A stretch of 64,000 nt of DNA from Rhodococcus opacus (GCF_012396235.1 NZ_JAAXPA010000032.1:1-64000); one strand, 5' to 3'; shown: positions 46,187-55,045, numbered from the stretch's first letter. Notes: a model not told the origin generated them from the letters alone. Program-made: numbers and translations.

Positions 46187-46993
46187 TCACCGGTACTGGA
46201 CGGTGACCGGCGCGTGGTCGGACCACCGCTGGTCGTAGGTTTCGGCGCGCTCGACGACGGCCTGCTTGGCCCGCTCCGCCAGTTCCCGGGTGGCGATCTG
46301 GTAGTCGATGCGCCAGCCGGAGTCGTTGTCGAACGCCTTCCCGCGGTACGACCACCACGAGTACGGTCCGGCGACGTCGGGATTCAGCTGCCGGACCACG
46401 TCGGCCCAGTGCGCGTCTTCGGCGAACAGGGCCCCGAGCCACTCCCGCTCGTTCGGGAGAAAACCGGAGTTCTTCTTGTTGGTCTTCCAGTTCTTCAGGT
46501 CGAGTTCGGTGTGGGCGATGTTCCAGTCGCCGCAGACCACGACGTGCCGGCCCGCCGCGACGGCAGCCGCTGCGGTGTCGGTGAGGTACCGGGCGAAGGA
46601 GTCCATGAACCGCTCCTTCTCCTCCTGCCGGGGTGTCTGGGCCTCCCCGGAGGGCAGGTACAGGCTCGCCACGGTCAGGTCGTCGAAGTCGGCCTCGAGG
46701 TAGCGGCCCGCGGTCGCGAACTCGTCGTCACCGTGGCCGACGCGGAAGGCGTCGGCAGGTTTCCGGGACAGGATCGCGACGCCGTTGCGCCCCTTCGACG
46801 ACGGCTCCGCGGACACCAGGTTCCATCCGCCCTCCAGGGCGGGCGCGAGCGTCTCGGCCAGTTGCTCGTCGGACGCCCGCGTCTCCTGCAGGCAGACGAC
46901 GTCGGCCTCCGTGCGCTCGATCCACTCGGTGAGCCCCTTGCGGGCGGCGGCGCGCACGCCGTTGACATTGACGGTGGTGATGATGTGTGGCAC
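46187..46993 (-). CDS. xthA: Exodeoxyribonuclease III / AP endonuclease (XthA family)
   Basis: 268 residues from GTG 46993 (or GTG 47002). TVNVNGVRAA (metal Asn), CLQETRASDEQL (metal Glu), LYLPSGEAQTPRQ, GDWNIAHTELDLKN (catalytic Asp, Asn), SWWSYRGKAFDNDSGWRIDYQ and the C-terminal SDHAPVTVQY His. Mg-dependent AP endonuclease and 3'-5' exonuclease of base excision repair. Longer in-frame extension upstream is antisense or offset to the MFS gene and rejected. Confidence 0.92.
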   Translation of the reverse strand: MPHIITTVNVNGVRAAARKGLTEWIERTEADVVCLQETRASDEQLAETLAPALEGGWNLVSAEPSSKGRNGVAILSRKPADAFRVGHGDDEFATAGRYLEADFDDLTVASLYLPSGEAQTPRQEEKERFMDSFARYLTDTAAAAVAAGRHVVVCGDWNIAHTELDLKNWKTNKKNSGFLPNEREWLGALFAEDAHWADVVRQLNPDVAGPYSWWSYRGKAFDNDSGWRIDYQIATRELAERAKQAVVERAETYDQRWSDHAPVTVQYR

Positions 46994-47028
46994 GGCAAGC
47001 ACCGTAGCGGACGCGTACGACACCGCGG

Positions 47029-48252
47029 CTACCGAGACGAACAGGCGCTGCGGCGTTCCATCGCGACCGCCACGGTGAGGACCACGAGTCCCGCCACGGC
47101 GAGCAGCGCACCGACCGCGGCGGGCGCCGTGTAGCCGTAGCCGGCCGCGATGACGACACCACCGATCCATGCCCCGAACGCGTTCGCGATGTTGAGTGCC
47201 GCGTGGTTGAGCGACGCGGCGAGGGTCTGGGCGTCGGCGGCGACGTCCATCAGCCGGGTCTGCAGTCCGGGCACCATCGACGCACCCGCCGCACCGACGA
47301 AGAACACCAGCAGCAGCGCCGTGTACGGGTTGTGGGAGGCGATCACGAAGATGCCGAGCAACACCCCGAGTGCCGTCATCGATACGAACAGACCGGGAAT
47401 CAGCGCCCGGTCGGCGAGCCGGCCGCCGATCAGATTGCCCGCGACCATGCCCAGTCCGTAGATCATCAGGGCCAGCGGCACCAGCGACCGCGACAGCCCG
47501 GCGACGTCGGTGAGCGTCGTGCTGATGTAGGTGTAGACGGCGAACATGCCACCGAATCCGACCATGCCGATGATCAGCGTCATCCACACCTGCGCGCGGC
47601 GCAGGGCACCGAGTTCGGTGAGGGGATTCGACATCCGCATTGCGGCGAGCGCGGGCACCCACGACCAGATCGCGCCCAGTGTCGCCACACCGATCACCGC
47701 CACGAGCGCGAAGGCGCTGCGCCAGCCGAGCGTCTGACCCAGCCACGAGGCGACCGGAACGCCGACGACGTTGGCCACCGACAGCCCCATCATGACGAGA
47801 GCGACCGCCCTGGCCCGCTGGCCGCGGTCCGCGAGGTGCGCCGCCACGAGGGCCGCGACACCGAAGTAGGCGCCGTGCGGGAGGCCTGCCACGAACCGCG
47901 CGGCCATCAGCACGCCGTAGTTCGGCGCGAACACGGTGGCGGCGTTGCCGATCGTGAACGCCGCCATCAACGCGATCAACAGCGTCTTCCGGGGCACCCG
48001 TGCGGTCAGCGCCGCGATGAGAGGCGCACCCACGACCACACCCAGCGCGTACGCCGAGATGACGTGTCCGGCCGTCGGCTCGGTGATCCCGAGACTCGAC
48101 GCCATCTCGGGCAGCAGCCCCATCGCCACGAACTCGGTGGTCCCGATCCCGAAGCCACCGAGCGCGAGCGCGACCATGGCGAGCTTGCGGACGGACGGAT
48201 GTTGCGCGATGACACCGAGGTGCTCGGGGCGGACAGGGGTGGAAGTGCTCAC
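47029..48252 (-). CDS. MFS transporter, DHA1-type drug/sugar efflux (AraJ/CmlA-like)
   Basis: 407 residues, twelve membrane helices. MFS antiporter features: GIGTTEFVAMGLLPEMASSLGI in helix 1 region, RVPRKTLLIALMAAF (motif A loop), GLPHGAYFGVAALVAAHLAD and ALVMMGLSVANVVGVPVASWLGQTLGWR (motif C, G-rich). This motif set is typical of chloramphenicol/arabinose-type exporters (NepI, AraJ, CmlA). Substrate not deducible. A 14-bp palindrome 50 bp upstream suggests dedicated repression. Confidence 0.88.
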   Translation of the reverse strand: MSTSTPVRPEHLGVIAQHPSVRKLAMVALALGGFGIGTTEFVAMGLLPEMASSLGITEPTAGHVISAYALGVVVGAPLIAALTARVPRKTLLIALMAAFTIGNAATVFAPNYGVLMAARFVAGLPHGAYFGVAALVAAHLADRGQRARAVALVMMGLSVANVVGVPVASWLGQTLGWRSAFALVAVIGVATLGAIWSWVPALAAMRMSNPLTELGALRRAQVWMTLIIGMVGFGGMFAVYTYISTTLTDVAGLSRSLVPLALMIYGLGMVAGNLIGGRLADRALIPGLFVSMTALGVLLGIFVIASHNPYTALLLVFFVGAAGASMVPGLQTRLMDVAADAQTLAASLNHAALNIANAFGAWIGGVVIAAGYGYTAPAAVGALLAVAGLVVLTVAVAMERRSACSSR

Positions 48253-48301
48253 AGAAGAACTTTCGACTAGGCGGAGATACGGCTACGCGGCGCACGGCGC
48301 C

Positions 48302-48315
48302 TCGTTGCGCAACGA
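48302..48315. promoter_or_regulatory. 14-bp palindrome upstream of the MFS gene (possible operator)
   Basis: TCGTTGCGCAACGA is a perfect palindrome 50-63 bp upstream of the MFS start, in a place suited to a repressor site. The regulator is not adjacent. Confidence 0.35.
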
Positions 48316-48398
48316 CCCACATCGAAATTCTCTTCCCCGGATTCGGCCTTTCGCGCCTCGAACGACCGTGAGATGACTCACCCGGGACCCGGAGACTG

Positions 48399-48433
48399 CG
48401 AACGGGACGCCCCCGTGAGGGACGTCCCGTTCG
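48399..48433 (-). terminator. icd terminator hairpin
   Basis: CGAACGGGACG (48399-48409) pairs perfectly over 11 bp with CGTCCCGTTCG (48423-48433); it lies 20 bp beyond the icd stop on the minus strand. Confidence 0.7.
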
Positions 48434-48452
48434 TAGCGCTGCGGCTCGGTGC

Positions 48453-49676
48453 CTACTGCTCGGCGATGGCCTTCTGGAGGTTGATGTCCAGCGCACCGAG
48501 GAACTCCTCGGTGGTCAGGTAGCCCTGGTCGCCGCCGACCAGCATCGCGAGGTCCTTCGTCATCTGACCACCCTCGACGGTCTTGATGACCACGTCTTCG
48601 AGCTTCTGGGCGAAGCCGATGACGTCGGGGGTGTTGTCGAGCTTGCCGCGATGCTCGAGTCCACGGGTCCACGCGAAGATCGACGCGATGGGGTTGGTGG
48701 ACGTCGGCTTGCCCTGCTGGTGCTGACGGAAGTGACGCGTCACGGTGCCGTGCGCGGCCTCGGCCTCACACGTCTTTCCGTCCGGGGTCAGCAGCACGGA
48801 GGTCATGAGGCCGAGCGATCCGAAGCCCTGCGCGACGGTGTCGGACTGGACGTCGCCGTCGTAGTTCTTGCAGGCCCAGACGTAGCCGCCCTCCCACTTG
48901 AGCGCCGACGCGACCATGTCGTCGATGAGACGGTGCTCGTAGGTGAGTCCGGCCGCGTCGAACTCCGGCTTGAACTCGGTCTCGTAGACGTGCTGGAAGA
49001 TGTCCTTGAATGCGCCGTCGTACGCCTTGAGGATGGTGTTCTTGGTCGACAGGTACACCGGGTAGTTCTGCTGCAGGCCGTAGTTGAGCGAGGCGCGCGC
49101 GAAGTCCTCGATGGACTTGGTGAAGTTGTACTGCCCCTGGACGACGCCGCCGCCCTCGGGGAAGTTCACCAGCTCGTGCTCGATCGGCTCGCTGCCGTCC
49201 TCGGGCGTGTAGGTGATCATCACCTTGCCGGGGCCGGGGACCTTGAAGTCGGTGGCGCGGTACTGGTCACCGAAGGCGTGACGGCCGATGATGATCGGCT
49301 TGGTCCAGCCCGGAACCAGTCGCGGAACGTTGGAGATGATGATCGGCGCGCGGAAGATCGTCCCACCGAGGATGTTGCGGATGGTGCCGTTGGGCGACCG
49401 CCACATCTTCTTGAGACCGAATTCCTCGACGCGTGCCTCGTCCGGGGTGATGGTCGCGCACTTGACGCCGACGCCGTGCTTCTTGATGGCGTTGGCCGCG
49501 TCGACGGTCACCTGGTCGTCGGTCTCGTCCCGGTACTCGATGCCGAGGTCGTAGTACTCGAGGTTCACATCCAGGTAAGGATGGATCAGTTTGTCTTTGA
49601 TGAACTGCCAGATAATGCGTGTCATCTCGTCGCCGTCGAGTTCGACGACGGTGCCCTCAACCTTGATTTTGGACAT
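48453..49676 (-). CDS. icd: Isocitrate dehydrogenase (NADP+), homodimeric eukaryote-like type
   Basis: 407 residues from ATG 49676 behind AGGAGG at 49692-49697. Signatures: VELDGDEMTRIIWQFIKDKL, KKMWRSPNGTIRNILGGTIFR (substrate serine), GRHAFGDQYRATDF, DDMVASALKWEGGYVWACKNYDGDVQSD and EAAHGTVTRH (NADP binding). Converts isocitrate to 2-oxoglutarate, the main NADPH-yielding TCA step. Upstream leader of several hundred bp faces the divergent metY riboswitch region. Confidence 0.96.
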   Translation of the reverse strand: MSKIKVEGTVVELDGDEMTRIIWQFIKDKLIHPYLDVNLEYYDLGIEYRDETDDQVTVDAANAIKKHGVGVKCATITPDEARVEEFGLKKMWRSPNGTIRNILGGTIFRAPIIISNVPRLVPGWTKPIIIGRHAFGDQYRATDFKVPGPGKVMITYTPEDGSEPIEHELVNFPEGGGVVQGQYNFTKSIEDFARASLNYGLQQNYPVYLSTKNTILKAYDGAFKDIFQHVYETEFKPEFDAAGLTYEHRLIDDMVASALKWEGGYVWACKNYDGDVQSDTVAQGFGSLGLMTSVLLTPDGKTCEAEAAHGTVTRHFRQHQQGKPTSTNPIASIFAWTRGLEHRGKLDNTPDVIGFAQKLEDVVIKTVEGGQMTKDLAMLVGGDQGYLTTEEFLGALDINLQKAIAEQ

Positions 49677-49936
49677 GGGTGCTTCGCGTCCTCCTAGGAA
49701 GTTTCCCTGGTTACACGGTTGCGGGCGCACTTTGTGAGTGGGTCCGCGAACGGTTCGCTTATCAAACGTAGACGGTCACGGCGGCCCCTGGGGAGACCGC
49801 ACCTAAACAAGACAAGCGTACTGCTATGCGAGCGGCTCGCAACAGGTGGGGCGCACAACCCACCCCTACTCGCGGGTAACTTTTCCCTGCTAGCGGCCCT
49901 GATCGGTGCCGTTTCCGGTCGTTCCACCTCAGCCGC

Positions 49937-49942
49937 TAAGAT
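49937..49942 (+). promoter_or_regulatory. Predicted -10 element for metYX
   Basis: TAAGAT fits TANNNT and would start transcription at about 49949, right at the 5' edge of the riboswitch. The -35 region is not well conserved. Confidence 0.45.
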
Positions 49943-49948
49943 TCACTC

Positions 49949-50070
49949 CAGGTCATGAGTGCCAGCAACGAGCCCCGGCTAGCTGGCCGGCAACCCTCCA
50001 CCGCGGTGGGGTGCCCCGGGTGATGACCTGGTTCCCTGATTCATACAACAGTCGGGTGACAAGCGCGGGT
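49949..50070 (+). ncRNA. SAM-IV riboswitch controlling metY-metX
   Basis: Matches the SAM-IV aptamer as I know it: closing helix GGTCAT (49951-49956) with ATGACC (50023-50028); the SAM-clan core GAGTGCCAGC followed by a CCCCGGCT...AGCTGGCC hairpin, GGCAACCCTCC, a CCGCGG loop hairpin and GGGGTGCCCCGGGTGATGACC. The region downstream (GTCGGGTGACAAGCGCGGGTCCGAC) can form the pseudoknot/3' helix. SAM binding should repress the operon. The exact 3' limit is uncertain. About 120 nt of leader separate it from the metY start. Confidence 0.85.
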
Positions 50071-50188
50071 CCGACATCGGAGGTTCATGATGTGTTGTTG
50101 TTGTCGTAGATAGACCCCAGACAAGCCCTGCGCGCGAACGAACCAGCACTCCGTCCGCGCCTCGTCAGACCACTGGAGTAGACAGCAC

Positions 50189-51472
50189 ATGACCGAGAAC
50201 TGGTCGTTCGAGACCAAGCAGATCCATGCCGGGCAGACGTCCGACGCGACCACCAAGGCGCGGGCGCTGCCGATCTACCAGACCACCTCGTACACGTTCG
50301 ACAGCACCGATCACGCTGCCGCGCTGTTCGGTCTGGCAGAGCCGGGCAACATCTACACCCGCATCATGAACCCCACGCAGGACGCGGTCGAGCAGCGCAT
50401 TGCCGCGCTCGAGGGCGGCGTCGCCGCCCTGCTGCTGTCCTCCGGACAGGCCGCGGAGACGATCGCGATCCTGAATCTCGCCGAGGCAGGTGACCACATC
50501 GTCTCCAGCCCGCGGCTGTACGGGGGCACCTACAACCTCTTCCACTACACGCTGCCCAAGCTCGGCATCGAAGTCTCGTTCGTCGAGGACCCCGACGACC
50601 TCGAGCAGTGGAAGGACGCGGTCCGGGACAACACGAAGGCGTTCTACGGCGAGACCATCTCCAATCCCCGCAACGACGTCCTCGACTTGCCCGGCATCTC
50701 CGGGATCGCGCATCAGCACGGACTCCCGCTGATCGTCGACAACACGGTGGCCACTCCCTACCTGATCCGCCCCCTCGAGCACGGCGCGGACATCGTGGTG
50801 CACTCGGCCACCAAGTACCTCGGCGGTCACGGCACGGCGATCGCCGGTGTCATCGTCGACGGCGGCACGTTCGACTGGACCCAGGGCCGCCACGGCAACT
50901 TCACCACGCCGGACCCGAGCTACCACGGCGTCGTCTACTCCGAGCTCGGACCGCCTGCGTTCGCCCTCAAGGCTCGCGTGCAGCTGCTTCGCGACCTCGG
51001 TTCGGCGATCTCCCCGTTCAATGCGTTCCTCATCGCGCAGGGCCTCGAGACTCTGAGCCTTCGCATGGAACGACACGTGTCCAACGCGACCGCCGTCGCG
51101 CAGTACCTGGAGGCCCGCCCGGAGGTCGTGTCCGTCGGATACGCCGGGCTCCCGTCGTCGCCCTGGCACGACCGGGCGAAACAGATCGCGCCGAGGGGTG
51201 CGGGTGCCATCGTGACGTTCGAACTCGCCGGCGGCATCGACGCGGGCAAGAAGTTCGTCAACGCGCTCACCCTGCACAGCCACGTCGCGAACATCGGCGA
51301 CGTCCGCTCGCTGGTGATCCACCCGGCGTCCACCACACACTCCCAGCTGACCCCCGAGGAGCAGGCCGCCAGCGGCGTCACCCCCGGACTGGTCCGCCTG
51401 GCTGTCGGCATCGAAGGGATCGACGACATCATCGCCGATATCGAGACCGGACTTACGGCGGCGGCATCTTGA
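50189..51472 (+). CDS. metY: O-acetylhomoserine sulfhydrylase
   Basis: 427 residues, typical MetY length. Cys/Met-metabolism PLP family: ETKQIHAGQTSDATTKARALPIYQTTSYTF start, LSSGQAAETIAILNLAEAGDH, GETISNPRNDVLDLPGI, PLP lysine in HSATKYLGGHGTAIAG, and C-terminal HPASTTHSQLTPEEQAASGV. Makes homocysteine from O-acetylhomoserine and sulfide. Behind the SAM-IV riboswitch and followed directly by metX, its substrate supplier. Confidence 0.95.
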   Translation: MTENWSFETKQIHAGQTSDATTKARALPIYQTTSYTFDSTDHAAALFGLAEPGNIYTRIMNPTQDAVEQRIAALEGGVAALLLSSGQAAETIAILNLAEAGDHIVSSPRLYGGTYNLFHYTLPKLGIEVSFVEDPDDLEQWKDAVRDNTKAFYGETISNPRNDVLDLPGISGIAHQHGLPLIVDNTVATPYLIRPLEHGADIVVHSATKYLGGHGTAIAGVIVDGGTFDWTQGRHGNFTTPDPSYHGVVYSELGPPAFALKARVQLLRDLGSAISPFNAFLIAQGLETLSLRMERHVSNATAVAQYLEARPEVVSVGYAGLPSSPWHDRAKQIAPRGAGAIVTFELAGGIDAGKKFVNALTLHSHVANIGDVRSLVIHPASTTHSQLTPEEQAASGVTPGLVRLAVGIEGIDDIIADIETGLTAAAS

Positions 51473-51474
51473 CC

Positions 51475-52593
51475 GTGAGCGCTGTACAGAACCTGCCCGT
51501 GGCGGACGGACGGCTCGGCACCATCGACATCGGATCGCTCGAGCTCGAGAGCGGAACAGTGATCCCGTCGGTGTCCCTTGCCGTGCAGCGATGGGGTGAG
51601 CTGTCCCCCAACCGGGACAACGTCGTGCTCGTCGAGCACGCCCTCACCGGTGACTCCCACGTCACCGGACCCGTCACCGACGAGCACCCCTCCCCCGGAT
51701 GGTGGACCGGAATGGTCGGTCCGGGTGCGCCGATCGACACCGACGAGTGGTGCGTCGTCGCGACCAACGTCCTCGGTGGCTGCCGCGGCACCACCGGTCC
51801 CGGTTCGATCGCCGAGGACGGGCGCCCGTGGGGCAGCCGCTTCCCGGAGATCTCCATCCGCGACCAGATCGCGGCCGAGAAGAAGTTCACCGACCTGCTG
51901 GGCATCGACAAGCTGGCGTCCGTCGTCGGTGGTTCGATGGGCGGGATGCGCGCGCTCGAGTGGGCCGTCACCTACCCGGACCAGGTGGCGTCGGCGCTCG
52001 TTCTCGCGGTCGGCGCCCGCGCGACCGCCGACCAGATCGGCACGCAGACCACCCAGATCGCGGCCATCACCAGCGACCCCGACTGGCAGGGCGGCGACTA
52101 TCACGGCACCGGCCGGATCCCCCTGGCGGGTCTGCGCATCGCCCGCCGGATCGCGCACCTGACGTACCGCACCGAGAGCGAACTCGACTCCCGGTTCGCG
52201 AACTCGCCGCAGGACGGCGAGGACCCGTGGCGCGGCGGACGGTACTCCGTCGAGAGCTACCTCCAGCACCAGGCCGACAAGCTGGTCGGCAGGTTCGACC
52301 CGAGCACGTATGTGCTGCTGTCCGAGGCCATGAACCGGCACGACGTGGGCCGCGGTCGCGGTGGCATCGCCGCGGCGCTGGGGACGATCACCGCCCCCGT
52401 CATCGTGGGCGGCGTCGACTCCGACCGCCTGTACCCGATCCGCCTGCAGGAGGATCTGGCCAACGACATCCCCACCTGCGACGGTCTGCGGGTGCTCAAC
52501 TCGCGGGACGGCCACGACGGGTTCCTCACCGAGGCCGCCGCCGTCGCGAAACTGCTCTCCGAGACGATGCAACTGGCACGCGCCGGACGCTGA
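51475..52593 (+). CDS. metXA: Homoserine O-acetyltransferase
   Basis: 372 residues from GTG 51475, or 374 from TTG 51469 that overlaps the metY stop. Alpha/beta hydrolase fold: HALTGDSHVTGP, NVLGGCRGTTGPGS, nucleophile Ser in VVGGSMGGMRALEWA, acid Asp in VDSDRLYPIRLQEDL and His in DGHDGFLTEAAAV. Transfers acetyl from acetyl-CoA to homoserine. Same riboswitch-controlled transcript as metY. Confidence 0.95.
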   Translation: MSAVQNLPVADGRLGTIDIGSLELESGTVIPSVSLAVQRWGELSPNRDNVVLVEHALTGDSHVTGPVTDEHPSPGWWTGMVGPGAPIDTDEWCVVATNVLGGCRGTTGPGSIAEDGRPWGSRFPEISIRDQIAAEKKFTDLLGIDKLASVVGGSMGGMRALEWAVTYPDQVASALVLAVGARATADQIGTQTTQIAAITSDPDWQGGDYHGTGRIPLAGLRIARRIAHLTYRTESELDSRFANSPQDGEDPWRGGRYSVESYLQHQADKLVGRFDPSTYVLLSEAMNRHDVGRGRGGIAAALGTITAPVIVGGVDSDRLYPIRLQEDLANDIPTCDGLRVLNSRDGHDGFLTEAAAVAKLLSETMQLARAGR

Positions 52594-52624
52594 CACCGGC
52601 GCCGGACGACGCCCGCTCGGACCG

Positions 52625-52909
52625 CTAGCCGGTTCCGAGCGGGTCGATCGACACGGCCAGCCACACGATCGCGCCCCCGACGGCCACGAGCGCGCCCACG
52701 TCGAAAGGCTTGCTGCGCACCGCGAGCAGTCCGACGCGCTCCGACGGCATCATCAACCGGAAGACCGCCGCGAGCAGCGTGGCGACACCGAACACGAACG
52801 CGCCTCGTCGCCACCGATCCGCGAGCACGAACACGACGGCCACGACGATGACGACGAGGACTGCGAGCATCGGCAGATTCTTCTTCGCGAACTGCCCCCA
52901 GTCGGCCAT
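52625..52909 (-). CDS. DUF3017 membrane protein
   Basis: 94 residues from ATG 52909. Three hydrophobic helices (PMLAVLVVIVVAVVFVLAD, GAFVFGVATLLAAVFRLMMP, FDVGALVAVGGAIVWLAVSI) with RVGLLAVRSKPFDV between, as in the actinobacterial DUF3017 family that follows folD (Rv3355c). One base after the folD stop codon; expressed with it. Function unknown. Confidence 0.85.
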   Translation of the reverse strand: MADWGQFAKKNLPMLAVLVVIVVAVVFVLADRWRRGAFVFGVATLLAAVFRLMMPSERVGLLAVRSKPFDVGALVAVGGAIVWLAVSIDPLGTG

Positions 52910-52910
52910 G

Positions 52911-53771
52911 TCAGCCGAGAGACGCTGCGACACGCTCGGCCCGCTCCACGACGTTGGTCAGCAGGAAGGCGCGGGTGAGCGGCCCGACGCCACCGGGGTT
53001 CGGGGACAGGAAGCCGGCGACCTCGGCAACGTCCGCCGCCACGTCGCCGCGCAGTCCGTCCTCGGTGCGGCTCACACCCACGTCGAGCACCGCGGCACCG
53101 GGCTTGACCATGTCGGCCGTGACCAGCCCGGGTACACCCGCCGCGGCGATGACTATGTCGGCGCGGCGGACCTCGGCGCCGAGGTCCCGCGTACGGGTGT
53201 GGCAGAGGGTGACGGTGGCGTTCTCGCTGCGCCGGGTGAACAGCAGACCGATCGGGCGACCCACGGTGACACCGCGACCGACGACGACGACGTGGGCACC
53301 CTCGATCGGCACCTCGTACCGGCGCAGCAGGTGCAGGATTCCGCGCGGCGTGCACGGCAGCGGCGCTTCCTTGCCCAGCACCAGCCGGCCCAGGTTGACC
53401 GGGTGCAGGCCGTCGGCGTCCTTGTCGGGGTCGATGCGCTCGAGGGCGGTGTTCTCGTCGAGCTGCTTCGGCAGCGGGAGCTGCACGATGTAGCCGGTGC
53501 AGTCCGGGTTGGCGTTGAGCTCGTCGATGGTGGCGTCGAGCTTCTCCTGCGTGATGTCGCCGGGCAGGTCGCGGCGGATCGAGGTGATCCCGACCTTCGC
53601 GCAGTCGTTGTGCTTCCCGCGCACGTAGGCGGCCGACCCCGGGTCGTCGCCCACCAGAACGGTGCCGAGACCGGGCGTGATGCCCTTGTCCTTCAGGGCG
53701 CTCACCCGCACCTTCAGGTCTTCGAAAATCTCGTCGCGGGTCGCCTTGCCATCGAGGATCGTTGCAGTCAC
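52911..53771 (-). CDS. folD: Methylenetetrahydrofolate dehydrogenase/cyclohydrolase
   Basis: 286 residues from GTG 53771 (VTATILDGKATRDEIF); 289 from ATG 53780. Substrate-site GDDPGSAAYVRGKHNDCAKVGI (lysine in VRGKH), YIVQLPLPKQLDE, KDADGLHPVNLGRL, PCTPRGILHLL, NADP site VVVGRGVTVGRPIGLLF, and PNPGGVGPLTRAFLL. Interconverts methylene-, methenyl- and formyl-THF. Confidence 0.95.
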   Translation of the reverse strand: MTATILDGKATRDEIFEDLKVRVSALKDKGITPGLGTVLVGDDPGSAAYVRGKHNDCAKVGITSIRRDLPGDITQEKLDATIDELNANPDCTGYIVQLPLPKQLDENTALERIDPDKDADGLHPVNLGRLVLGKEAPLPCTPRGILHLLRRYEVPIEGAHVVVVGRGVTVGRPIGLLFTRRSENATVTLCHTRTRDLGAEVRRADIVIAAAGVPGLVTADMVKPGAAVLDVGVSRTEDGLRGDVAADVAEVAGFLSPNPGGVGPLTRAFLLTNVVERAERVAASLG

Positions 53772-53804
53772 GTGCCCCATTCTCTCAGGTTCGCCACACG
53801 CGCG

Positions 53805-54410
53805 TCAGGTCGGTTCCACCACGAGCCCGTTGGCCGTCGCGTACGCGATGGCCTGGGTGAGTTCGATCTGCGCCTTGTCCAGCGAGACCGCCGTCCACAG
53901 GTTCGCGTCGACGTGGGCGCCGCGCAGGTCCGCGCCGTCGAATTTCGCGCCGCCGGTGCGGGCGCCGAACAGGTCCGCCGAGCGGAGAACGGCGCGGCGG
54001 AGGTCCGTGCGGACGAGGTTGGCCTCCCGGAACCGGCAGTCCGTGAAATCGAGTCCGCGCAGGTCCGCGCCGCCCAGCGACGCGAGCGTGAAATCACATT
54101 CGTCGAAGACCATCGGGCGCAGTCGGCAGTTGTCGAATTCCGATCCGAGGAAGCTGCAGTTGCGGAACTCGCTGTGCCACAGCGTCGTTCTGGTGAACGA
54201 GCACGAGCGGAACGCCGTCCCCACATGACGCGACTCGGCGAGGTCGGCGCCCGTGAAATCACAGTCGGTGAAGATCACCGACTCGGTGCGGAGTTCACTC
54301 AGGTCGGCGTCGCGGAAGTTGCATTTCGTGTAGTGCCGCCGCTGCCAGTTCTGCGCGGGGAGTCGTGCGTCGCCGTAGTCCTCACCCACCACCTCTTCTA
54401 CCGGATCCAT
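53805..54410 (-). CDS. Pentapeptide-repeat protein (MfpA-like)
   Basis: 201 residues. More than twenty tandem A(D/N)LXX-type pentapeptides predict a right-handed quadrilateral beta-helix: TKCNFRDADLSELRTE, CDFTGADLAESRHVG, CSFLGSEFDNCRLRP, CDFTLASLGGADLRGLDF, TDLRRAVLRSADLFGA, FDGADLRGAHVDANL, ending in a C-terminal helix (DKAQIELTQAIAYATANG) typical of MfpA/Qnr dimerisation modules. Such proteins mimic DNA and can protect gyrase from fluoroquinolones; whether this one does is unknown. It is the last gene with a conserved actinobacterial feel before the accessory island. Confidence 0.88.
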   Translation of the reverse strand: MDPVEEVVGEDYGDARLPAQNWQRRHYTKCNFRDADLSELRTESVIFTDCDFTGADLAESRHVGTAFRSCSFTRTTLWHSEFRNCSFLGSEFDNCRLRPMVFDECDFTLASLGGADLRGLDFTDCRFREANLVRTDLRRAVLRSADLFGARTGGAKFDGADLRGAHVDANLWTAVSLDKAQIELTQAIAYATANGLVVEPT

Positions 54411-54551
54411 GCGTCCATCATGCCGCCTCGCGGTGTGCCCCTAAGCTGTGCGGGTGTTCCGAGTGATGTTCCACGAGTTGGACAACAACCTCCACAAAAC
54501 ATAGGCAGGTCCCAGCGTGCTGCAACACGCTTGGGGGCTCGGCACCAGACA

Positions 54552-54803
54552 ATGGAGGTGGTCTTGCACCAATTGCCAAGCGTAGCAACCCACACCGTCA
54601 CCTATGAGGTTGAGAGCGCGTACCCCGAGCCCGTAGAGCTTGGGATCACCTCTGCTCCCGTCGAGTTCATCCGAGAGCGCATCGACGGCGTAGCCCGAAT
54701 CTCGGGGGATCCGGTCACCGAGGTCTGGAACGACGAGGACGGCTCGACCGTCGCCAGGTTCGAGTCCGGCACCCACCGCATCTACCGTGCGGAAGTGCGT
54801 TGA
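54552..54803 (+). CDS. Small acidic hypothetical protein (island)
   Basis: 83 residues from ATG 54552; alternatives GTG 54558 or TTG 54564, the last placed 4 nt behind a GGAGGT at 54554-54559. Beta-rich composition: THTVTYEVESAYPEPVELGI, EFIRERIDGVARISGD, TEVWNDEDGSTVARFESG. No family recognised; the final part resembles small phage/plasmid proteins. Overlaps the next gene by one base, so they are co-translated. Confidence 0.6.
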   Translation: MEVVLHQLPSVATHTVTYEVESAYPEPVELGITSAPVEFIRERIDGVARISGDPVTEVWNDEDGSTVARFESGTHRIYRAEVR

Positions 54804-55006
54804 TGCCTCAGTACCGTCGCCGACGTGCTCGGCGCGCGCTGCCGCCTGAGTTCGCGGCGAACGGTGCCCTGATCGCCAAGTACGACTGCGTCTGCTACTG
54901 GTGCGGGGAGCCGATACTCCCCGGTCACCCGATCCGGTTCCTTAAGCGTCAGCCACTGCATGACGGTCCCTGCTCGATCGCGATGCACGACACCGCATCC
55001 GGCTAG
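54803..55006 (+). CDS. Small zinc-finger-like protein (island)
   Basis: 67 residues from ATG 54803 (TTG 54800 adds one). Basic head PQYRRRRARRALPPEF, then CVCYWCGEPILPGHPIRF and GPCSIAMH, giving a C-x2-C-x-C/H-type metal site (candidate ligands Cys, Cys, His, Cys/His). The CxWCGxPI pattern recalls short actinophage and plasmid HNH-like or zinc-ribbon proteins but the nuclease histidines are missing. Role unknown. Confidence 0.6.
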   Translation: MPQYRRRRARRALPPEFAANGALIAKYDCVCYWCGEPILPGHPIRFLKRQPLHDGPCSIAMHDTASG

Positions 55007-55021
55007 TCGACTCGTTCGCTG

Positions 55022-55045
55022 GGTCACGGACTCCGGTCCGTGACC
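55022..55045 (+). terminator. Hairpin after the first island genes
   Basis: GGTCACGGAC (55022-55031), loop TCCG, GTCCGTGACC (55036-55045): perfect 10-bp stem 15 bp after the stop at 55006. Confidence 0.6.

Noticed and set aside
46996..48496. In-frame extension of xthA to 48496
   Set aside because: The upstream 500 residues lie in a shifted frame over the MFS gene and have no similarity; the true start is GTG 46993.
54411..54551. Attachment site or tRNA at the island's left edge
   Set aside because: No tRNA gene or obvious direct repeat was found in the interval; the border is defined only by change of gene content.
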